Counted from the stretch's first letter, positions 1 to 9,242 are shown. The stretch is 64,000 nucleotides of DNA from Ruegeria sp. TM1040 (GCF_000014065.1 NC_008044.1:2317501-2381500); one strand, 5' to 3'. Numbers and translations: made by a program. Notes: generated from the letters alone by a model not told the origin.

Positions 1-615
1 TATCTGGTGCGCTTTGCCTCGAACTACTTCGAGCGCCCCGTCACGCGCGAGCAGATCGTCTGGACCTACTCGGGCGTGCGCCCGCTCTATGACGATGGCG
101 CCAGCTCGGCGTCGGCAGCGACGCGTGAATATGTGCTGACACTCGACACCGCCCAAGCCCCTTTGCTCAACGTCTTTGGCGGCAAGATCACCACCTATCG
201 CAAACTCGCCGAAGCCGCGCTCGAGAAGATCAACGAAGTCTTTCCAGAGCTGCCTGAGAAATGGACGGCCGGTGTCGCTCTGCCCGGTGGCGACTTCCCC
301 GTCGAGGGCGTGACGGAACTGGGTGCCAAACTCGCGCAAGACTATCCGTTCCTCACCCCCTATGCCGTGCGCCGCCTGATCCGCGCCTATGGCACCGAGG
401 CTTGGGATGTTCTGGGCGATGCGACCACGCCGTCGGATCTCGGGGAGGATTTTGGCGCGACCATCACCGCGCGCGAATTGGACTGGACCATTCAAAACGA
501 ATGGGTGCGCTCCGGAGAGGACTACCTCTGGCGCCGAACCAAACTCGGCCTGCGTCTCGATGCAGACGCTCGCGGTGCCGTCAACCGCTACATCGAGGCG
601 CGCATCACCGGCTAA
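1..615 (+). CDS. glpD: Glycerol-3-phosphate dehydrogenase GlpD, C-terminal part (5' end outside window)
   Basis: The open frame runs in from the left edge and ends at TAA 613-615, so only about the last 204 residues are visible. FAD-dependent GlpD oxidises sn-glycerol 3-phosphate to dihydroxyacetone phosphate and passes electrons to the quinone pool at the inner membrane. The fragment shows the family's C-terminal signatures: VWTYSGVRPLYDDG, then FGGKITTYRKLAE (the end of the FAD/substrate domain), followed by the helical DAO C-terminal domain ending in WRRTKLGLRL. The apparent GTG at 7 lies inside the domain and is not the real start. A stem-loop terminator follows within 25 bases. The family call is firm; upstream glp neighbours cannot be seen. 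Confidence 0.93.
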   Translation, partial: YLVRFASNYFERPVTREQIVWTYSGVRPLYDDGASSASAATREYVLTLDTAQAPLLNVFGGKITTYRKLAEAALEKINEVFPELPEKWTAGVALPGGDFPVEGVTELGAKLAQDYPFLTPYAVRRLIRAYGTEAWDVLGDATTPSDLGEDFGATITARELDWTIQNEWVRSGEDYLWRRTKLGLRLDADARGAVNRYIEARITG

Positions 616-637
616 AAGCTCAACGGAAAACAAAAAT

Positions 638-656
638 GAGGGGCCCGCGGCCCCTC
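638..656 (+). terminator. Rho-independent terminator after glpD
   Basis: A perfect 8-bp stem (GAGGGGCC / GGCCCCTC) with a 3-nt CGC loop is followed by the T-rich run TTCTTCT. It starts 23 bases after the glpD stop. It lies between convergent glpD and cobO, so it may serve both genes. Confidence 0.8.
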
Positions 657-705
657 TTCTTCTAACGAAAAATATCCCGGAGCGCGAGGCAGCGCCTCGC
701 ATCCC
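657..705. repeat. 49-bp intergenic repeat, copy 1 (inner 7-bp hairpin)
   Basis: This segment matches 57614-57662 at 45 of 49 positions by eye. Its core is AAATATCCCGGAGC followed by a perfect hairpin GCGAGGC-AGC-GCCTCGC. It starts directly at the T-tract of the glpD terminator and lies between convergent genes. The second copy has the same setting. I infer a dispersed intergenic palindromic element; whether it is more widespread in this genome cannot be seen here. Confidence 0.75.
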
Positions 706-729
706 CACCCCGCGCCCTGCGTTTGGGGT

Positions 730-1377
730 TTAGAATTCCACGCCCTTCTGCGCCTTGATCCCGGCACGGAAGGGATGCTTCACCTGAGTCATCTCTGTGA
801 CCAGATCTGCAATCTCGATCAATTCTTCCTTGGCGTTGCGCCCGGTGAGCACCACATGCGTCATCGCCGGTTTGTGCTCGACGAGGAACTCAAGAACCTC
901 CTCAAGGTCAAGATACTCATAGCGCAGCGCAATGTTGATCTCATCGAGCAGAACCATCGTGTTCTTCTCATCAAGGATCATCTCCTTGGCCTTTTCCCAG
1001 CCCGCGCGCGCAGCGGCAATATCCCGGGCCTTGTCCTGCGTCTCCCAGGTAAACCCCTCGCCCATCGCGTAAAACTGACAGAGATCCGAGAAGTTTTCCT
1101 CGATCAGCGTCCGTTCGCCGGTCTGCCAGGCCCCCTTGATGAACTGCACCACCGCCGAGGGCATGCCATGGGCGATACAGCGCATGATCATACCGAATCC
1201 CGAAGAGGATTTGCCCTTGCCCGGGCCGGTGTGAACAATAATCAGACCTTTTTCGCCATCTTTCGTCTTCATCATCCGGTCCCGCGCGGCCTTCTTTTTG
1301 GCCATCTTCGAGGCATGGCGTGCCGCTTCTTCTTCTGAGATGCCGGTTTCGGACTTTTGGGATGTCTGGTCGCTCAC
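730..1377 (-). CDS. cobO: Cob(I)yrinic acid a,c-diamide adenosyltransferase CobO
   Basis: A 215-residue BtuR/CobO/CobP-type enzyme. It transfers the adenosyl group of ATP to cob(I)yrinic acid diamide or cobalamin in the cytoplasm. The Walker-A-like loop GPGKGKSSSGFG lies near residues 44-55, and VVQFIKGAW, LLDEIN and VVLTGRNA are typical of the family. I chose the GTG at 1377 because it follows a ribosome-binding site (GGAGCAA) and gives MSDQTSQKSE, the usual charged N-terminus. The open frame continues upstream but into the cobalamin riboswitch region. It diverges from the main cob operon, and the riboswitch on the plus strand does not cover it. Downstream lie the repeat and the glpD terminator. 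Confidence 0.95.
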   Translation of the reverse strand: MSDQTSQKSETGISEEEAARHASKMAKKKAARDRMMKTKDGEKGLIIVHTGPGKGKSSSGFGMIMRCIAHGMPSAVVQFIKGAWQTGERTLIEENFSDLCQFYAMGEGFTWETQDKARDIAAARAGWEKAKEMILDEKNTMVLLDEINIALRYEYLDLEEVLEFLVEHKPAMTHVVLTGRNAKEELIEIADLVTEMTQVKHPFRAGIKAQKGVEF

Positions 1378-1454
1378 TGTCTTGCTCCTTGCGGGTCTGA
1401 CCCAGGGTTTGCCCATCTCTTGACAAAGACATGCCCCATGGCGCAAGGAAATTT

Positions 1455-1670
1455 CGTTGGTTCCCGAAGGTGACAGCCTTTGGGCGAAGAGGGAATGTGT
1501 CGGGCCGGGATCATCCTTGCTCCAAACACAGCCGCCCCCGCGACCGTGACCGGAGAGGTCTTCCAACGCCACTGGCGCGCCCCTTGTGGGCAGGCCGGGA
1601 AGGCAGGGAGACCGTTCGCGCCCCACTCGGGGCGGATCTATCCGCAAGCCGGGAGACCTGCCAACGCGTG
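1455..1670 (+). promoter_or_regulatory. Cobalamin (AdoCbl) riboswitch upstream of the cob operon
   Basis: The conserved elements appear in order: GAAGAGGGAA (about 1485-1494), the core GCCGCCCCCGCGACCGTG (1531-1548), CCACTGG (1569-1575), GGCCGGGAAGG (about 1593-1603), and the B12 box AAGCCGGGAGACCTGCC (1646-1662). Order and spacing match the cobalamin riboswitch class. It lies in the 400-bp gap between divergent cobO and the DUF1636 gene, on the strand of the latter, so it should repress the cob operon when B12 is high. Boundaries are approximate. The remaining bases up to 1777 hold GC-rich imperfect hairpins that could form the expression platform. Confidence 0.92.
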
Positions 1671-1777
1671 AGAACCGGCGGACGGGGTGTGCCGCGACCG
1701 GTTGAGGGCCTGCCAGCACTTGCGCGCGCCCCCATCTGGCCTGCCCCGCTTCGCCCCAGAGGAGGAGAAAAGGCCGC

Positions 1778-2281
1778 ATGGGAGAGATCCCCAATCAGAG
1801 CCCGGACGATCAAAGCCCAGAGGATCAAGGTCCGGAGCCGGTCGTTCTGACCGTCTGCACCACCTGCCGCCCAGAAGGCAGCGACCCCGAGGCTCCGCGC
1901 CCGGGACGTATTCTGGCGGACCGGCTGGCAGGCAGCGCCCTGCCCGAAGGCGTCACCGTCCGTGGGGTGGAATGTCTCTCGGCCTGCAAGCGGTCCTGCA
2001 CGCTGCATCTATCGGGCGGCCCTGCGCGCTGGGGCTATATCTACGGCGATCTCGACCCCGACGCGCATCTCGACGAGATCCTTGCCGGCGCGACGGCCTA
2101 TGCCTCGACCGAGGATGGGTTCGTGCCCTGGCGCGAGCGCCCCGTGGTGTTTCGCAAGCAATCCATCGCCCGCATCCCGCCCGTCTCCATGCCAAGTGTT
2201 GCGCTCACGCCGACACAAGCCCCCGGCGCTCAGACCGAAGACACCCCAGACACACCTGCGTTGCAAAGCGCAAAGGATTGA
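1778..2281 (+). CDS. DUF1636 family putative metal/Fe-S protein (first paralogue)
   Basis: A 167-residue soluble protein of the DUF1636 family, which is often encoded in alphaproteobacterial cobalamin clusters; its biochemical role is not established. Cysteines C27, C30, C66 and C70 form a C-x2-C ... C-x3-C pattern, with an extra C74. That pattern resembles thioredoxin-like [2Fe-2S] ferredoxins and suggests metal or cluster binding. The N-terminal 20 residues and the last 35 are low complexity and rich in D, E, P and Q. It is the first gene after the cobalamin riboswitch and lies 19 bp before cobW. A shorter paralogue ends the same operon (15322-15705). A role in cobalt or electron delivery is inference. 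Confidence 0.82.
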   Translation: MGEIPNQSPDDQSPEDQGPEPVVLTVCTTCRPEGSDPEAPRPGRILADRLAGSALPEGVTVRGVECLSACKRSCTLHLSGGPARWGYIYGDLDPDAHLDEILAGATAYASTEDGFVPWRERPVVFRKQSIARIPPVSMPSVALTPTQAPGAQTEDTPDTPALQSAKD

Positions 2282-2300
2282 TCCGAAAGGCCGATCTCAC

Positions 2301-3335
2301 ATGACCTCATTGAACAAGATCCCCGTCACCGTCATCACCGGCTTTCTGGGCGCGGGCAAAACCACATTGATCCGTCACCTGATGCAGAACCCGCAGGGCA
2401 AGCGCCTCGCTGTGGTGGTGAACGAATTTGGCACCGCCGGTGTGGATGGCGACATCCTGAAATCCTGCGCGGATGACAACTGCCCCGCAGAGAACATCAT
2501 GGAGCTCGCAAACGGCTGCATCTGCTGCACCGTGGCGGATGATTTCATCCCCACCATCGAGAGCCTGATGGCGCTGCCCGAACCGCCCGAACACATCGTT
2601 ATCGAGACCTCTGGCCTGGCGCTGCCCAAACCGCTGCTCAAGGCCTTTGATTGGCCCGCGATCCGCTCGCGCATCACCGTTGACGGTGTGATCGCTCTGG
2701 CTGATGCCGAGGCCGTCGCCAAGGGCCAGTTTGCCCCAGATCTGGACGCCGTGCAGGCCCAGCGCGAGGCAGACGAGAGCCTCGATCACGAAACCCCGCT
2801 CTCCGAAGTCTTTGAAGATCAGATCGCCTGCGCCGATATCGTACTGTTGTCCAAGGCCGATCTCGCCGGTGAGGCCGGTGTCGACAAAGCCCGCGCGATC
2901 ATCGAATCTGAGGCCCCGCGCAAACTGCCGATCCTGCCGATGACCGAAGGCGTGATCGATCCTCGCGTGATCCTCGGACTGGAAGCTGCGGCCGAAGACG
3001 ACCTTGATGCCCGCCCGAGCCATCACGACGGACATCACGATCACGAACATGACGATTTTGAATCGATCGTGGTCGAAATGGGCGAAGTATCCGACCCCGA
3101 AGACCTGCAAAAACGGATCATCGAGATGGCCCGCAGCCGCAACATCCTGCGGGTGAAGGGCTATGTGGCCGTGGAAGGAAAACCGATGCGAATGCTGGTA
3201 CAAGCGGTGGGCGAACGTCTGCGCGCGCAATACGACCAACCCTGGGGCGCACAGGAGCGTAAAACCCAGCTGGTGGTGATCGCCGAGCATGATAACGTCG
3301 ACACAGCAGGCATCCACGCCGATCTCGGGGCCTGA
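2301..3335 (+). CDS. cobW: CobW GTPase, cobalt metallochaperone of cobalamin synthesis
   Basis: A 344-residue G3E-family P-loop GTPase. CobW is thought to load Co(II) for insertion by the CobNST chelatase. The ATG at 2301 gives MTSLNKIPVTVITGFLGAGKTTL: Walker A spans residues 14-21, and the metal-binding CxCC motif is C73-I-C75-C76. A guanine-specificity SKAD motif follows. The His-rich linker HHDGHHDHEHDD, about residues 236-247, precedes the C-terminal CobW domain. In-frame sequence extends upstream through the DUF1636 gene, but the start at 2301 fits the family. It is the second gene of the riboswitch-controlled operon. Confidence 0.96.
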   Translation: MTSLNKIPVTVITGFLGAGKTTLIRHLMQNPQGKRLAVVVNEFGTAGVDGDILKSCADDNCPAENIMELANGCICCTVADDFIPTIESLMALPEPPEHIVIETSGLALPKPLLKAFDWPAIRSRITVDGVIALADAEAVAKGQFAPDLDAVQAQREADESLDHETPLSEVFEDQIACADIVLLSKADLAGEAGVDKARAIIESEAPRKLPILPMTEGVIDPRVILGLEAAAEDDLDARPSHHDGHHDHEHDDFESIVVEMGEVSDPEDLQKRIIEMARSRNILRVKGYVAVEGKPMRMLVQAVGERLRAQYDQPWGAQERKTQLVVIAEHDNVDTAGIHADLGA

Positions 3336-3355
3336 GTTTCCACACCAAGGGCGCT

Positions 3356-3398
3356 GACCTCTCGCCGTGAGGTCCCGCCCGACCCTCCCCCGGGAGGG
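3356..3398 (+). other. Two stem-loops between cobW and cobN
   Basis: The 125-bp gap holds GACCTC-tcgccgt-GAGGTC (3356-3374) and CCCTCC-cccg-GGAGGG (3383-3398). There is no T-tract after either, so they look more like mRNA-processing or partial-attenuation structures than a terminator. The role is uncertain. Confidence 0.35.
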
Positions 3399-3460
3399 CG
3401 CTTTGCACCCATACAGGGTCTGACGCTGCCCTCTCCGATTTGAACGAAGCGGACCACCCC

Positions 3461-6400
3461 ATGCACGTCGTCTTCCGCGAGAGCCACGGGCTCGGAGAAA
3501 CAGACACCCCCTATGACGTCGGGCAGACCCCCGGCGATCTGGTGGTGCTGTCGTTCTCCGACAGCGACCTTGGCGCCTTTGCGGCAGGCTGGCACCGCGC
3601 GGCGGGCAAATTGCCCTCGACCCGGCTCGCAAATCTGGTCGCGCTCAAACATCCGCTCTCGGTGGATGTCTACGCCGAGCAAACCCTCGAAGGCGCCAAA
3701 GGCGTCTTGGTGCGTCTGATTGGTGGCGAGAGCTACTGGTCCTACGGTCTGGCGACGCTTCAGGACCTGGCCCGGCGCAAGGGCATTGCGCTTGCCGTCC
3801 TGCCTGCCGATGGCCAGGAAGATCCCCGCCTTGACGAGCTCTCGACCCTGCCGATCTCTACCCTGCGCCGCCTTCAGGCGCTCTGCGATGCGGGTGGGGC
3901 CGTGGCCGCGCAGGCCGCGCTGGCGCAACTGGCACTGGCGTCGGGGCTATATGCGAGCCCCGTGATTGGTCAAAAGACGGTGCCGGATTTTGGCTATTAC
4001 GATCCCGACGACGGCGCGCTCAGCGCCCTGCCCAAGACCCATAAGCCCTTGGTGCTGGTGACGTTTTATCGCTCCTATCTGACCTCCGCTGATACGGCTC
4101 CGATCGATGAAATCCTGCGGGGATTGCGCGCGCGTGGCTATGCGGCTTTTGGTGCTTTCGCCCCCAGCCTCAAAGCCCCCGCCGCTGTCCAATGGCTACG
4201 GGCAGAGCTTTCGCAGCGCGCGCCGGTTGCGATCATCAATGCCACCGCGTTTTCGGCGCAGGGGCGCGATGGCAGCGCCTCGCCCCTGAGCCTTGTAGGA
4301 TGTCCCGTCTTCCAGGTCGCGCTCTCGACCGCGCGACGCAAGGACTGGGATCTGGCGGACCGGGGCCTCTCGCCTGCGGATCTGGCCATGCATGTGGTGT
4401 TACCGGAAGTGGACGGCAGGCTCTTTGCCGGAGTGGTCAGCTTCAAGGCGCCGACAAAACGCGACCCGGATCTGCAATACTCTCGCTTCACCCATCGCGC
4501 CGATCCCGAACGCATCTCCGCAGCACTCGACCGGATCGAGGCGCATCTCAGGCTGGCACGACAAACACGCGCCGAGACACGCCTTGCGCTGGTGCTGTCG
4601 ACATATCCCGGACGCGACTACAACCTCGCTCATGCGGTCGGGCTGGATGCGCTCGCCTCAACCTCAGAGATCCTGAGCGCCTTGGCGCGGGATGGCTATG
4701 ACGTCGCCCCTGAGGCGGACCTCGGCGCGCGTCTCTCCGACCACACGCTGACCTGGCCCCTCTCGGATTATATCGCGGCGCTCCACAAGCTGCCCGAAGC
4801 CTTGCGCGATGACCTCAAGGCCGCATGGGGGGCGCCCGAACAGGATCCAGCCGTACGCGATCGCGTCTGCCATTTTCGCGCGCTGCGGGCCGGCAAAGCG
4901 CTGATCGCGCTGCAACCGGAACGCGGCGACGTGCAAGCCCGCGATGACGACTATCACGACCTCGAGCGCACGCCCCGCCATGGGTATGTTGCCTTCTACC
5001 TTTGGCTGCGTGAACAGGTGGATGCGCTTGTGCATGTGGGGGCACATGGCACGCTCGAATGGTTGCCGGGCAAGGCCGTGGCACTTTCTGGGGCCTGCTG
5101 GCCCGAGGTGCTCGCGGGGGATCTGCCCGTGATCTACCCCTTCATCGTCAACGACCCGGGCGAGGCCGCACAGGCCAAGCGCCGGATCGGGGCGCTCACC
5201 CTCGGCCATATGCCTCCGCCGCTGGCTGAAACCACGCTGCCAGCCGGAATGGGACGGCTCGAGAGCCTTCTGGACGAGTATTCCACCGCCGATGGTCTTG
5301 ATCCGGCGCGCCGCGATCGGCTCATTGCCGACATCCGCGCCGAAGCCCAGGGCACCGGCGTCGAAGAGGATCTCGGCATCCCCACCGAGGCCTCTGCCGC
5401 AGAGGCCATCACCCGCATTGACCGCTTTGTCTGCGACATCAAGGAAAGCCAATACGGTGAGGGGTTGCATGTCTTTGGGCGCGGTGCACATGGCGCCGAG
5501 GAAATGCAGGGCCTGTTGCGCGCGCTCCGGGGAAAGCTGGTGGCACCGGGGCCGTCCGGGTCGCCCTACCGCGGGCGCTCGGACGTGATGCCCACCGGGC
5601 GCAACCTCTTTACCACCGATCCCCGCGCGGTTCCGTCGCGGGCGGCGCAGGCGCAAGGGGTCAAACTCGCCGAAGAGCTGTTGCGCCGCCATCTTCAGGA
5701 TCATGGCGATTGGCCCTCGGGGTTGGTTGTCGATCTCTGGGGCTCTGCCACCATGCGCACCGCGGGCGAGGAATTCGCCATGGCGCTGCATCTTGCGGGC
5801 CTTGCGCCGAAGTGGGACGAAGGCTCCGAGCGCGTTTCAGGTTTTGAGATCATTCCGCTGGCGCTTTTGGGGCGGCCCCGCATTGACGTGACCCTGCGCG
5901 TCTCCGGCCTCTTTCGTGATGTCTTTCCGGGTCTTGCGCAAATGTTCGAGGCCGCCGCCGCCGCCCTCGGTGCGCGCGAAGAAGACCCAGGCGACAACCC
6001 CTACCTTCAGACCACGCCGCGTGTCTTTGGTCCCAAACCGGGTCTCTACGGGCTGGGGATGACGCAGCATCTGGATGACTACTCCGACGAGGCCCGCGCG
6101 GCGGCTGGCGAGGCGTGGCTTGCGGCCTCTTCCCACTCGATCGATGCCAAGGGTGAGATCACCGAGGCACGCGACGCCTTGGAAAAACGCCTGCGCAACG
6201 CGGACAGTTTCGTGCATCTCCAGGATCTTGCAGAAACGGATGTGCTGGTAGCTTCTGACTATGCCGCCCATGAGGCGGGCTTTGCAGCGGCGATGAAGCG
6301 GCTTGGGGCAAAAGCGCCCTCGCTCTATCACATGGACGCAACCCGCATGGACCGCCCGCAGGCGCGCAGCCTGCAAGAAGAAATCGCTCGCGTGACCCGC

Positions 6401-6706
6401 GCCCGGGCTGCCGATCCGCATTGGGCCACCTCGATGATGAACCACGGGTTTCGCGGCGCGGCAGAGATTGCGGCAACGCTCGATCACATGGCCGCTTTTG
6501 CGCATCTTGCGCAGGTGGTGCCCGCGCATCTCTTTGACCTCTATTTCGAGGCCACTCTTGGGCGTGAGGATCTGGTGGCGTTTCTGGAACGCGAGAACCC
6601 CGCCGCGCTGCAGGCGATGTGGGATCGCTTTCGCGCCCTGCGCGATGCCGGTCTCTGGGTGACGCGACGCAACTTCATTCTGGCCTCACTGGAGGGCGCG
6701 GCATGA
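3461..6706 (+). CDS. cobN: Cobaltochelatase subunit CobN
   Basis: A large, 1081-residue CobN/BchH-family subunit of the aerobic ATP-dependent cobaltochelatase CobNST, which inserts Co(II) into hydrogenobyrinic acid a,c-diamide. Family signatures include GAHGTLEWLPGKAVALSG near residue 530, SPYRGRSDVMPTGRNLFTTDP near 705-725, and the C-terminal NPAALQAMWDRFRALRDAGLW. I chose the ATG at 3461 (MHVVFRESHGL), although TTG at 3440 would add seven residues; neither has a strong ribosome-binding site. The CobS and CobT partners are not in the window. The stop overlaps the cobG start by 4 bp, indicating translational coupling. Confidence 0.97.
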   Translation: MHVVFRESHGLGETDTPYDVGQTPGDLVVLSFSDSDLGAFAAGWHRAAGKLPSTRLANLVALKHPLSVDVYAEQTLEGAKGVLVRLIGGESYWSYGLATLQDLARRKGIALAVLPADGQEDPRLDELSTLPISTLRRLQALCDAGGAVAAQAALAQLALASGLYASPVIGQKTVPDFGYYDPDDGALSALPKTHKPLVLVTFYRSYLTSADTAPIDEILRGLRARGYAAFGAFAPSLKAPAAVQWLRAELSQRAPVAIINATAFSAQGRDGSASPLSLVGCPVFQVALSTARRKDWDLADRGLSPADLAMHVVLPEVDGRLFAGVVSFKAPTKRDPDLQYSRFTHRADPERISAALDRIEAHLRLARQTRAETRLALVLSTYPGRDYNLAHAVGLDALASTSEILSALARDGYDVAPEADLGARLSDHTLTWPLSDYIAALHKLPEALRDDLKAAWGAPEQDPAVRDRVCHFRALRAGKALIALQPERGDVQARDDDYHDLERTPRHGYVAFYLWLREQVDALVHVGAHGTLEWLPGKAVALSGACWPEVLAGDLPVIYPFIVNDPGEAAQAKRRIGALTLGHMPPPLAETTLPAGMGRLESLLDEYSTADGLDPARRDRLIADIRAEAQGTGVEEDLGIPTEASAAEAITRIDRFVCDIKESQYGEGLHVFGRGAHGAEEMQGLLRALRGKLVAPGPSGSPYRGRSDVMPTGRNLFTTDPRAVPSRAAQAQGVKLAEELLRRHLQDHGDWPSGLVVDLWGSATMRTAGEEFAMALHLAGLAPKWDEGSERVSGFEIIPLALLGRPRIDVTLRVSGLFRDVFPGLAQMFEAAAAALGAREEDPGDNPYLQTTPRVFGPKPGLYGLGMTQHLDDYSDEARAAAGEAWLAASSHSIDAKGEITEARDALEKRLRNADSFVHLQDLAETDVLVASDYAAHEAGFAAAMKRLGAKAPSLYHMDATRMDRPQARSLQEEIARVTRARAADPHWATSMMNHGFRGAAEIAATLDHMAAFAHLAQVVPAHLFDLYFEATLGREDLVAFLERENPAALQAMWDRFRALRDAGLWVTRRNFILASLEGAA

Positions 6707-7863
6707 GCGCCCCTGCGCCCAAAGTCTATGGCTGGTGCCCCGGTGCGCTCAGGCCGATGATGTCCGGTGACGGGCTTGTGGTGCGCATTCGCGCGCCTAT
6801 GGGGCGGCTCTCGCCGGAGCAGGCCGGGGCGGTGGCAGAGCTTTCCGCGCGGTATGGCAATGGTCTCCTAGACCTTTCGGCACGGGCAAACCTGCAGATG
6901 CGCGGCATCCAGGAGAACGATCACCCGAACCTCATTGCAGCGCTGCAGGATTTGGGCCTTGTAGAAGCCGACGCCAACGCCGAAGCGCGGCGCAATATCC
7001 TGCTCACCCCCTTCTGGCGCAGCGGCGACCGGAGCCACCAGATCGCGCAGCGTCTTGCCGCGCTTCTGTCCGACGCCACAACCCTCGACCTGCCCGGCAA
7101 GTTTGGATTTGCAGTGGATGCAGGCGAGGCGCCCGTCTTGCAAGCGACCGCTGCCGACATTCGCATCGAAGGCGACGGCGACCGCCTCATGCTGCGCGCT
7201 GATGGCGCAGATGTGGCGCTTGAGGTCACTGAGACTGAGGCCGCGGCCCAGGCCCTCGCACTTGCCCGCTGGTTCCTCGAGCAAGGCGGCGCGTCCGAGG
7301 GTCGAGGCCGGATGCACGCGCTGATTTCGCGCCGCGGCGCCCCCGACACGCATGGCGCAGATGTGGCCAAGGGTGCCCCCCTGCCTGCCCCCGGCCTTAC
7401 CAGAAACGGAGCGCTCGTGGCCCTCGAGTTTGGCCAGATCCACGCAACGACCCTCGCGGCGCTCGCCAAACATGGTGCCTTGCGCCTCACGCCGTGGCGC
7501 ATGCTGCTGGTCGAAGACGCCCGGGACATCACGCCCCTGCCCGACCTTATTCTGGGTGCGACGGATCCGCGCCTGCACGTGAGCGTCTGCACCGGCGCGC
7601 CCGGGTGCCTGCAGGCGCTTTCGCAAACCCGCGACCTTGCCCGCGACCTCGCACCGCATCTGCAGGCAGGCACCCACCTGCACGTCTCCGGCTGCGCCAA
7701 GGGCTGCGCCCATCCCCGGCCTGCCGATGTGACCCTGACCGCCACCGGCACAGACCGCTTTGATCTCATCCGCAAGGGCCGCGCCAGCGACGCCCCCTTG
7801 CGTTCCGACCTCACTGCGCGCACCCTGCGCGCCGCGCCGCACATCCTGACGAAAGACACCTGA
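6703..7863 (+). CDS. cobG: Precorrin-3B synthase CobG
   Basis: A 386-residue member of the nitrite/sulfite reductase ferredoxin-like fold. CobG is an Fe-S monooxygenase that uses O2 to turn precorrin-3A into precorrin-3B, and it marks the aerobic B12 route. Two half-domains are visible (about residues 1-215 and 220-386). The cluster ligands are a C-x5-C pair near residue 296 (VCTGAPGC) and a C-x3-C pair near 331 (GCAKGCAHP). The ATG at 6703 overlaps the cobN stop in ATGA. Its presence implies oxygen-dependent corrin synthesis, which agrees with CobN, CobF and CobK nearby. Confidence 0.95.
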   Translation: MSAPAPKVYGWCPGALRPMMSGDGLVVRIRAPMGRLSPEQAGAVAELSARYGNGLLDLSARANLQMRGIQENDHPNLIAALQDLGLVEADANAEARRNILLTPFWRSGDRSHQIAQRLAALLSDATTLDLPGKFGFAVDAGEAPVLQATAADIRIEGDGDRLMLRADGADVALEVTETEAAAQALALARWFLEQGGASEGRGRMHALISRRGAPDTHGADVAKGAPLPAPGLTRNGALVALEFGQIHATTLAALAKHGALRLTPWRMLLVEDARDITPLPDLILGATDPRLHVSVCTGAPGCLQALSQTRDLARDLAPHLQAGTHLHVSGCAKGCAHPRPADVTLTATGTDRFDLIRKGRASDAPLRSDLTARTLRAAPHILTKDT

Positions 7864-7864
7864 C

Positions 7865-8494
7865 ATGCTGCACACCTATGAAACCGACGGCGCCAAGATC
7901 TATGCCGAGAGCTTTGCGACCATCCGCGCAGAGGCCAATCTGGCGCGGTTCACCAAGGATGAAGAGGTCGTGGCCGTGCGCATGATCCACGCCGCAGGCA
8001 TGGTCGGGCTCGAAGAGCACGTGCGCTTTTCAGAGGGCATGGCCAAAACCGCCCGTGCCGCGCTGGCAGACGGCGCGCCGATCCTGTGTGATGCCTACAT
8101 GGTTTCTGAGGGCATCACCCGCCCGCGCCTGCCTGCGGACAACGAGGTGATCTGCACTCTGCGCGACCCCAAGGTTCCTGAGATGGCGCGTGAGATGGGC
8201 AACACCCGCTCTGCCGCCGCGCTGGAGCTTTGGCGCCCCAAACTCGACGGCGCAGTGGTCGCCATCGGCAATGCGCCAACTGCGCTGTTTCATCTTCTGA
8301 ACATGCTCAAGGACCCCGCTTGTCCGCGTCCCGCAGCGATCATCGGCTGCCCGGTGGGATTCGTCGGCGCGCGCGAATCCAAGGACGCCCTGATGGAGGA
8401 CCTGCCTGTGCCGTCGATGATCGTCGAAGGACGTCTTGGTGGGTCTGCCATCACCGTGGCAGCGGTCAATGCGCTTGCCTCCTGGAAAGAATGA
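7865..8494 (+). CDS. cobH: Precorrin-8X methylmutase CobH
   Basis: A 209-residue enzyme that moves the C11 methyl group to C12, converting precorrin-8x to hydrogenobyrinic acid. The N-terminal YETDGAKIYAESFATIRAEA, the catalytic-histidine region RMIHAAGMVG and the C-terminal PVGFVGARESKDAL are hallmarks of CbiC/CobH. The length is normal. The start lies one base after the cobG stop and cobI follows 16 bp later with a ribosome-binding site (GGGGAAGGA), so it belongs to the main operon. Confidence 0.96.
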   Translation: MLHTYETDGAKIYAESFATIRAEANLARFTKDEEVVAVRMIHAAGMVGLEEHVRFSEGMAKTARAALADGAPILCDAYMVSEGITRPRLPADNEVICTLRDPKVPEMAREMGNTRSAAALELWRPKLDGAVVAIGNAPTALFHLLNMLKDPACPRPAAIIGCPVGFVGARESKDALMEDLPVPSMIVEGRLGGSAITVAAVNALASWKE

Positions 8495-8510
8495 CGGGGA
8501 AGGACCGATC

Positions 8511-9242
8511 ATGAACGTGCCCAAAGCCGGCAAAGTCATCTGTGCGGGCCTCGGCCCGGGCGACCCGGAGCTGATGAGCGTCAAAAGCTGGCGCGCCCTG
8601 CAAGGCGCGACCCATGTGGCCTATTTCCGCAAGGCAGGCCGCGCCGGGCAAGCCCGCGCCATCGTCGAGGGCCTCTTGCCTGCGGGCGTCACCGAATACC
8701 CAATGGAATACCCGGTCACCACAGAGATCCATTTCTCCGACCCGGAATATAACCGCCAGCTTGCGGCCTTTTATGACCAATGGGCCGACACATTGGCCGA
8801 GATCGCAGCCACGCAAACCGTGGTGGTGCTGTGCGAAGGCGATCCCTTTCTCTATGGATCGTTCATGCATCTGCATACCCGGCTCGAAGGACGCGCCGAG
8901 GTCGAGATCATCCCCGGCATCACCGGCATGTCAGGTTGCTGGACCGCCACCGGTCAGCCGATCACCTGGGGCGATGATGTCCTGACGGTCGCGATGGCGA
9001 CGCTGTCCGAAGACGAACTGACCCAGCGCATCCGGCAGACCGACGCGCTGGTCGTCATGAAAATCGGTCGCAACCTGCCTAAGCTGCGCCGCGCACTCGA
9101 GGCTGCTGGCCGGTTGCAGGACGCTTGGCTTGTGGAGCGCGGCACCATGCCGGCCCAGACGGTGCAAAAGCTCACCGATGTCGACGGCGAGGTGCCGTAT
9201 TTCTCGATCGTGATCCTGCACGGAGAAGGACGCCGCCCATGA
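8511..9242 (+). CDS. cobI: Precorrin-2 C20-methyltransferase CobI
   Basis: A 243-residue SAM-dependent tetrapyrrole methylase that methylates precorrin-2 at C20. The N-terminal nucleotide loop GLGPGDPELMSVKSWRAL, the motif EGDPFLYGSF near residue 104 and PGITGMSGCW near 138 identify the CobI subfamily. The ATG at 8511 follows GGGGAAGGA. In-frame sequence upstream overlaps cobH and is not coding. Its stop overlaps the cobJ start by 4 bp (ATGA). Confidence 0.96.
   Translation: MNVPKAGKVICAGLGPGDPELMSVKSWRALQGATHVAYFRKAGRAGQARAIVEGLLPAGVTEYPMEYPVTTEIHFSDPEYNRQLAAFYDQWADTLAEIAATQTVVVLCEGDPFLYGSFMHLHTRLEGRAEVEIIPGITGMSGCWTATGQPITWGDDVLTVAMATLSEDELTQRIRQTDALVVMKIGRNLPKLRRALEAAGRLQDAWLVERGTMPAQTVQKLTDVDGEVPYFSIVILHGEGRRP

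Noticed and set aside
2307-3632. 441-codon minus-strand open frame opposite cobW
   Set aside because: It runs across cobW, the gap and the cobN start; cobW carries all the expected motifs on the plus strand.
4664-5791. 375-codon minus-strand open frame inside cobN
   Set aside because: Shadow of cobN with H/R-rich sequence and no conserved motif.
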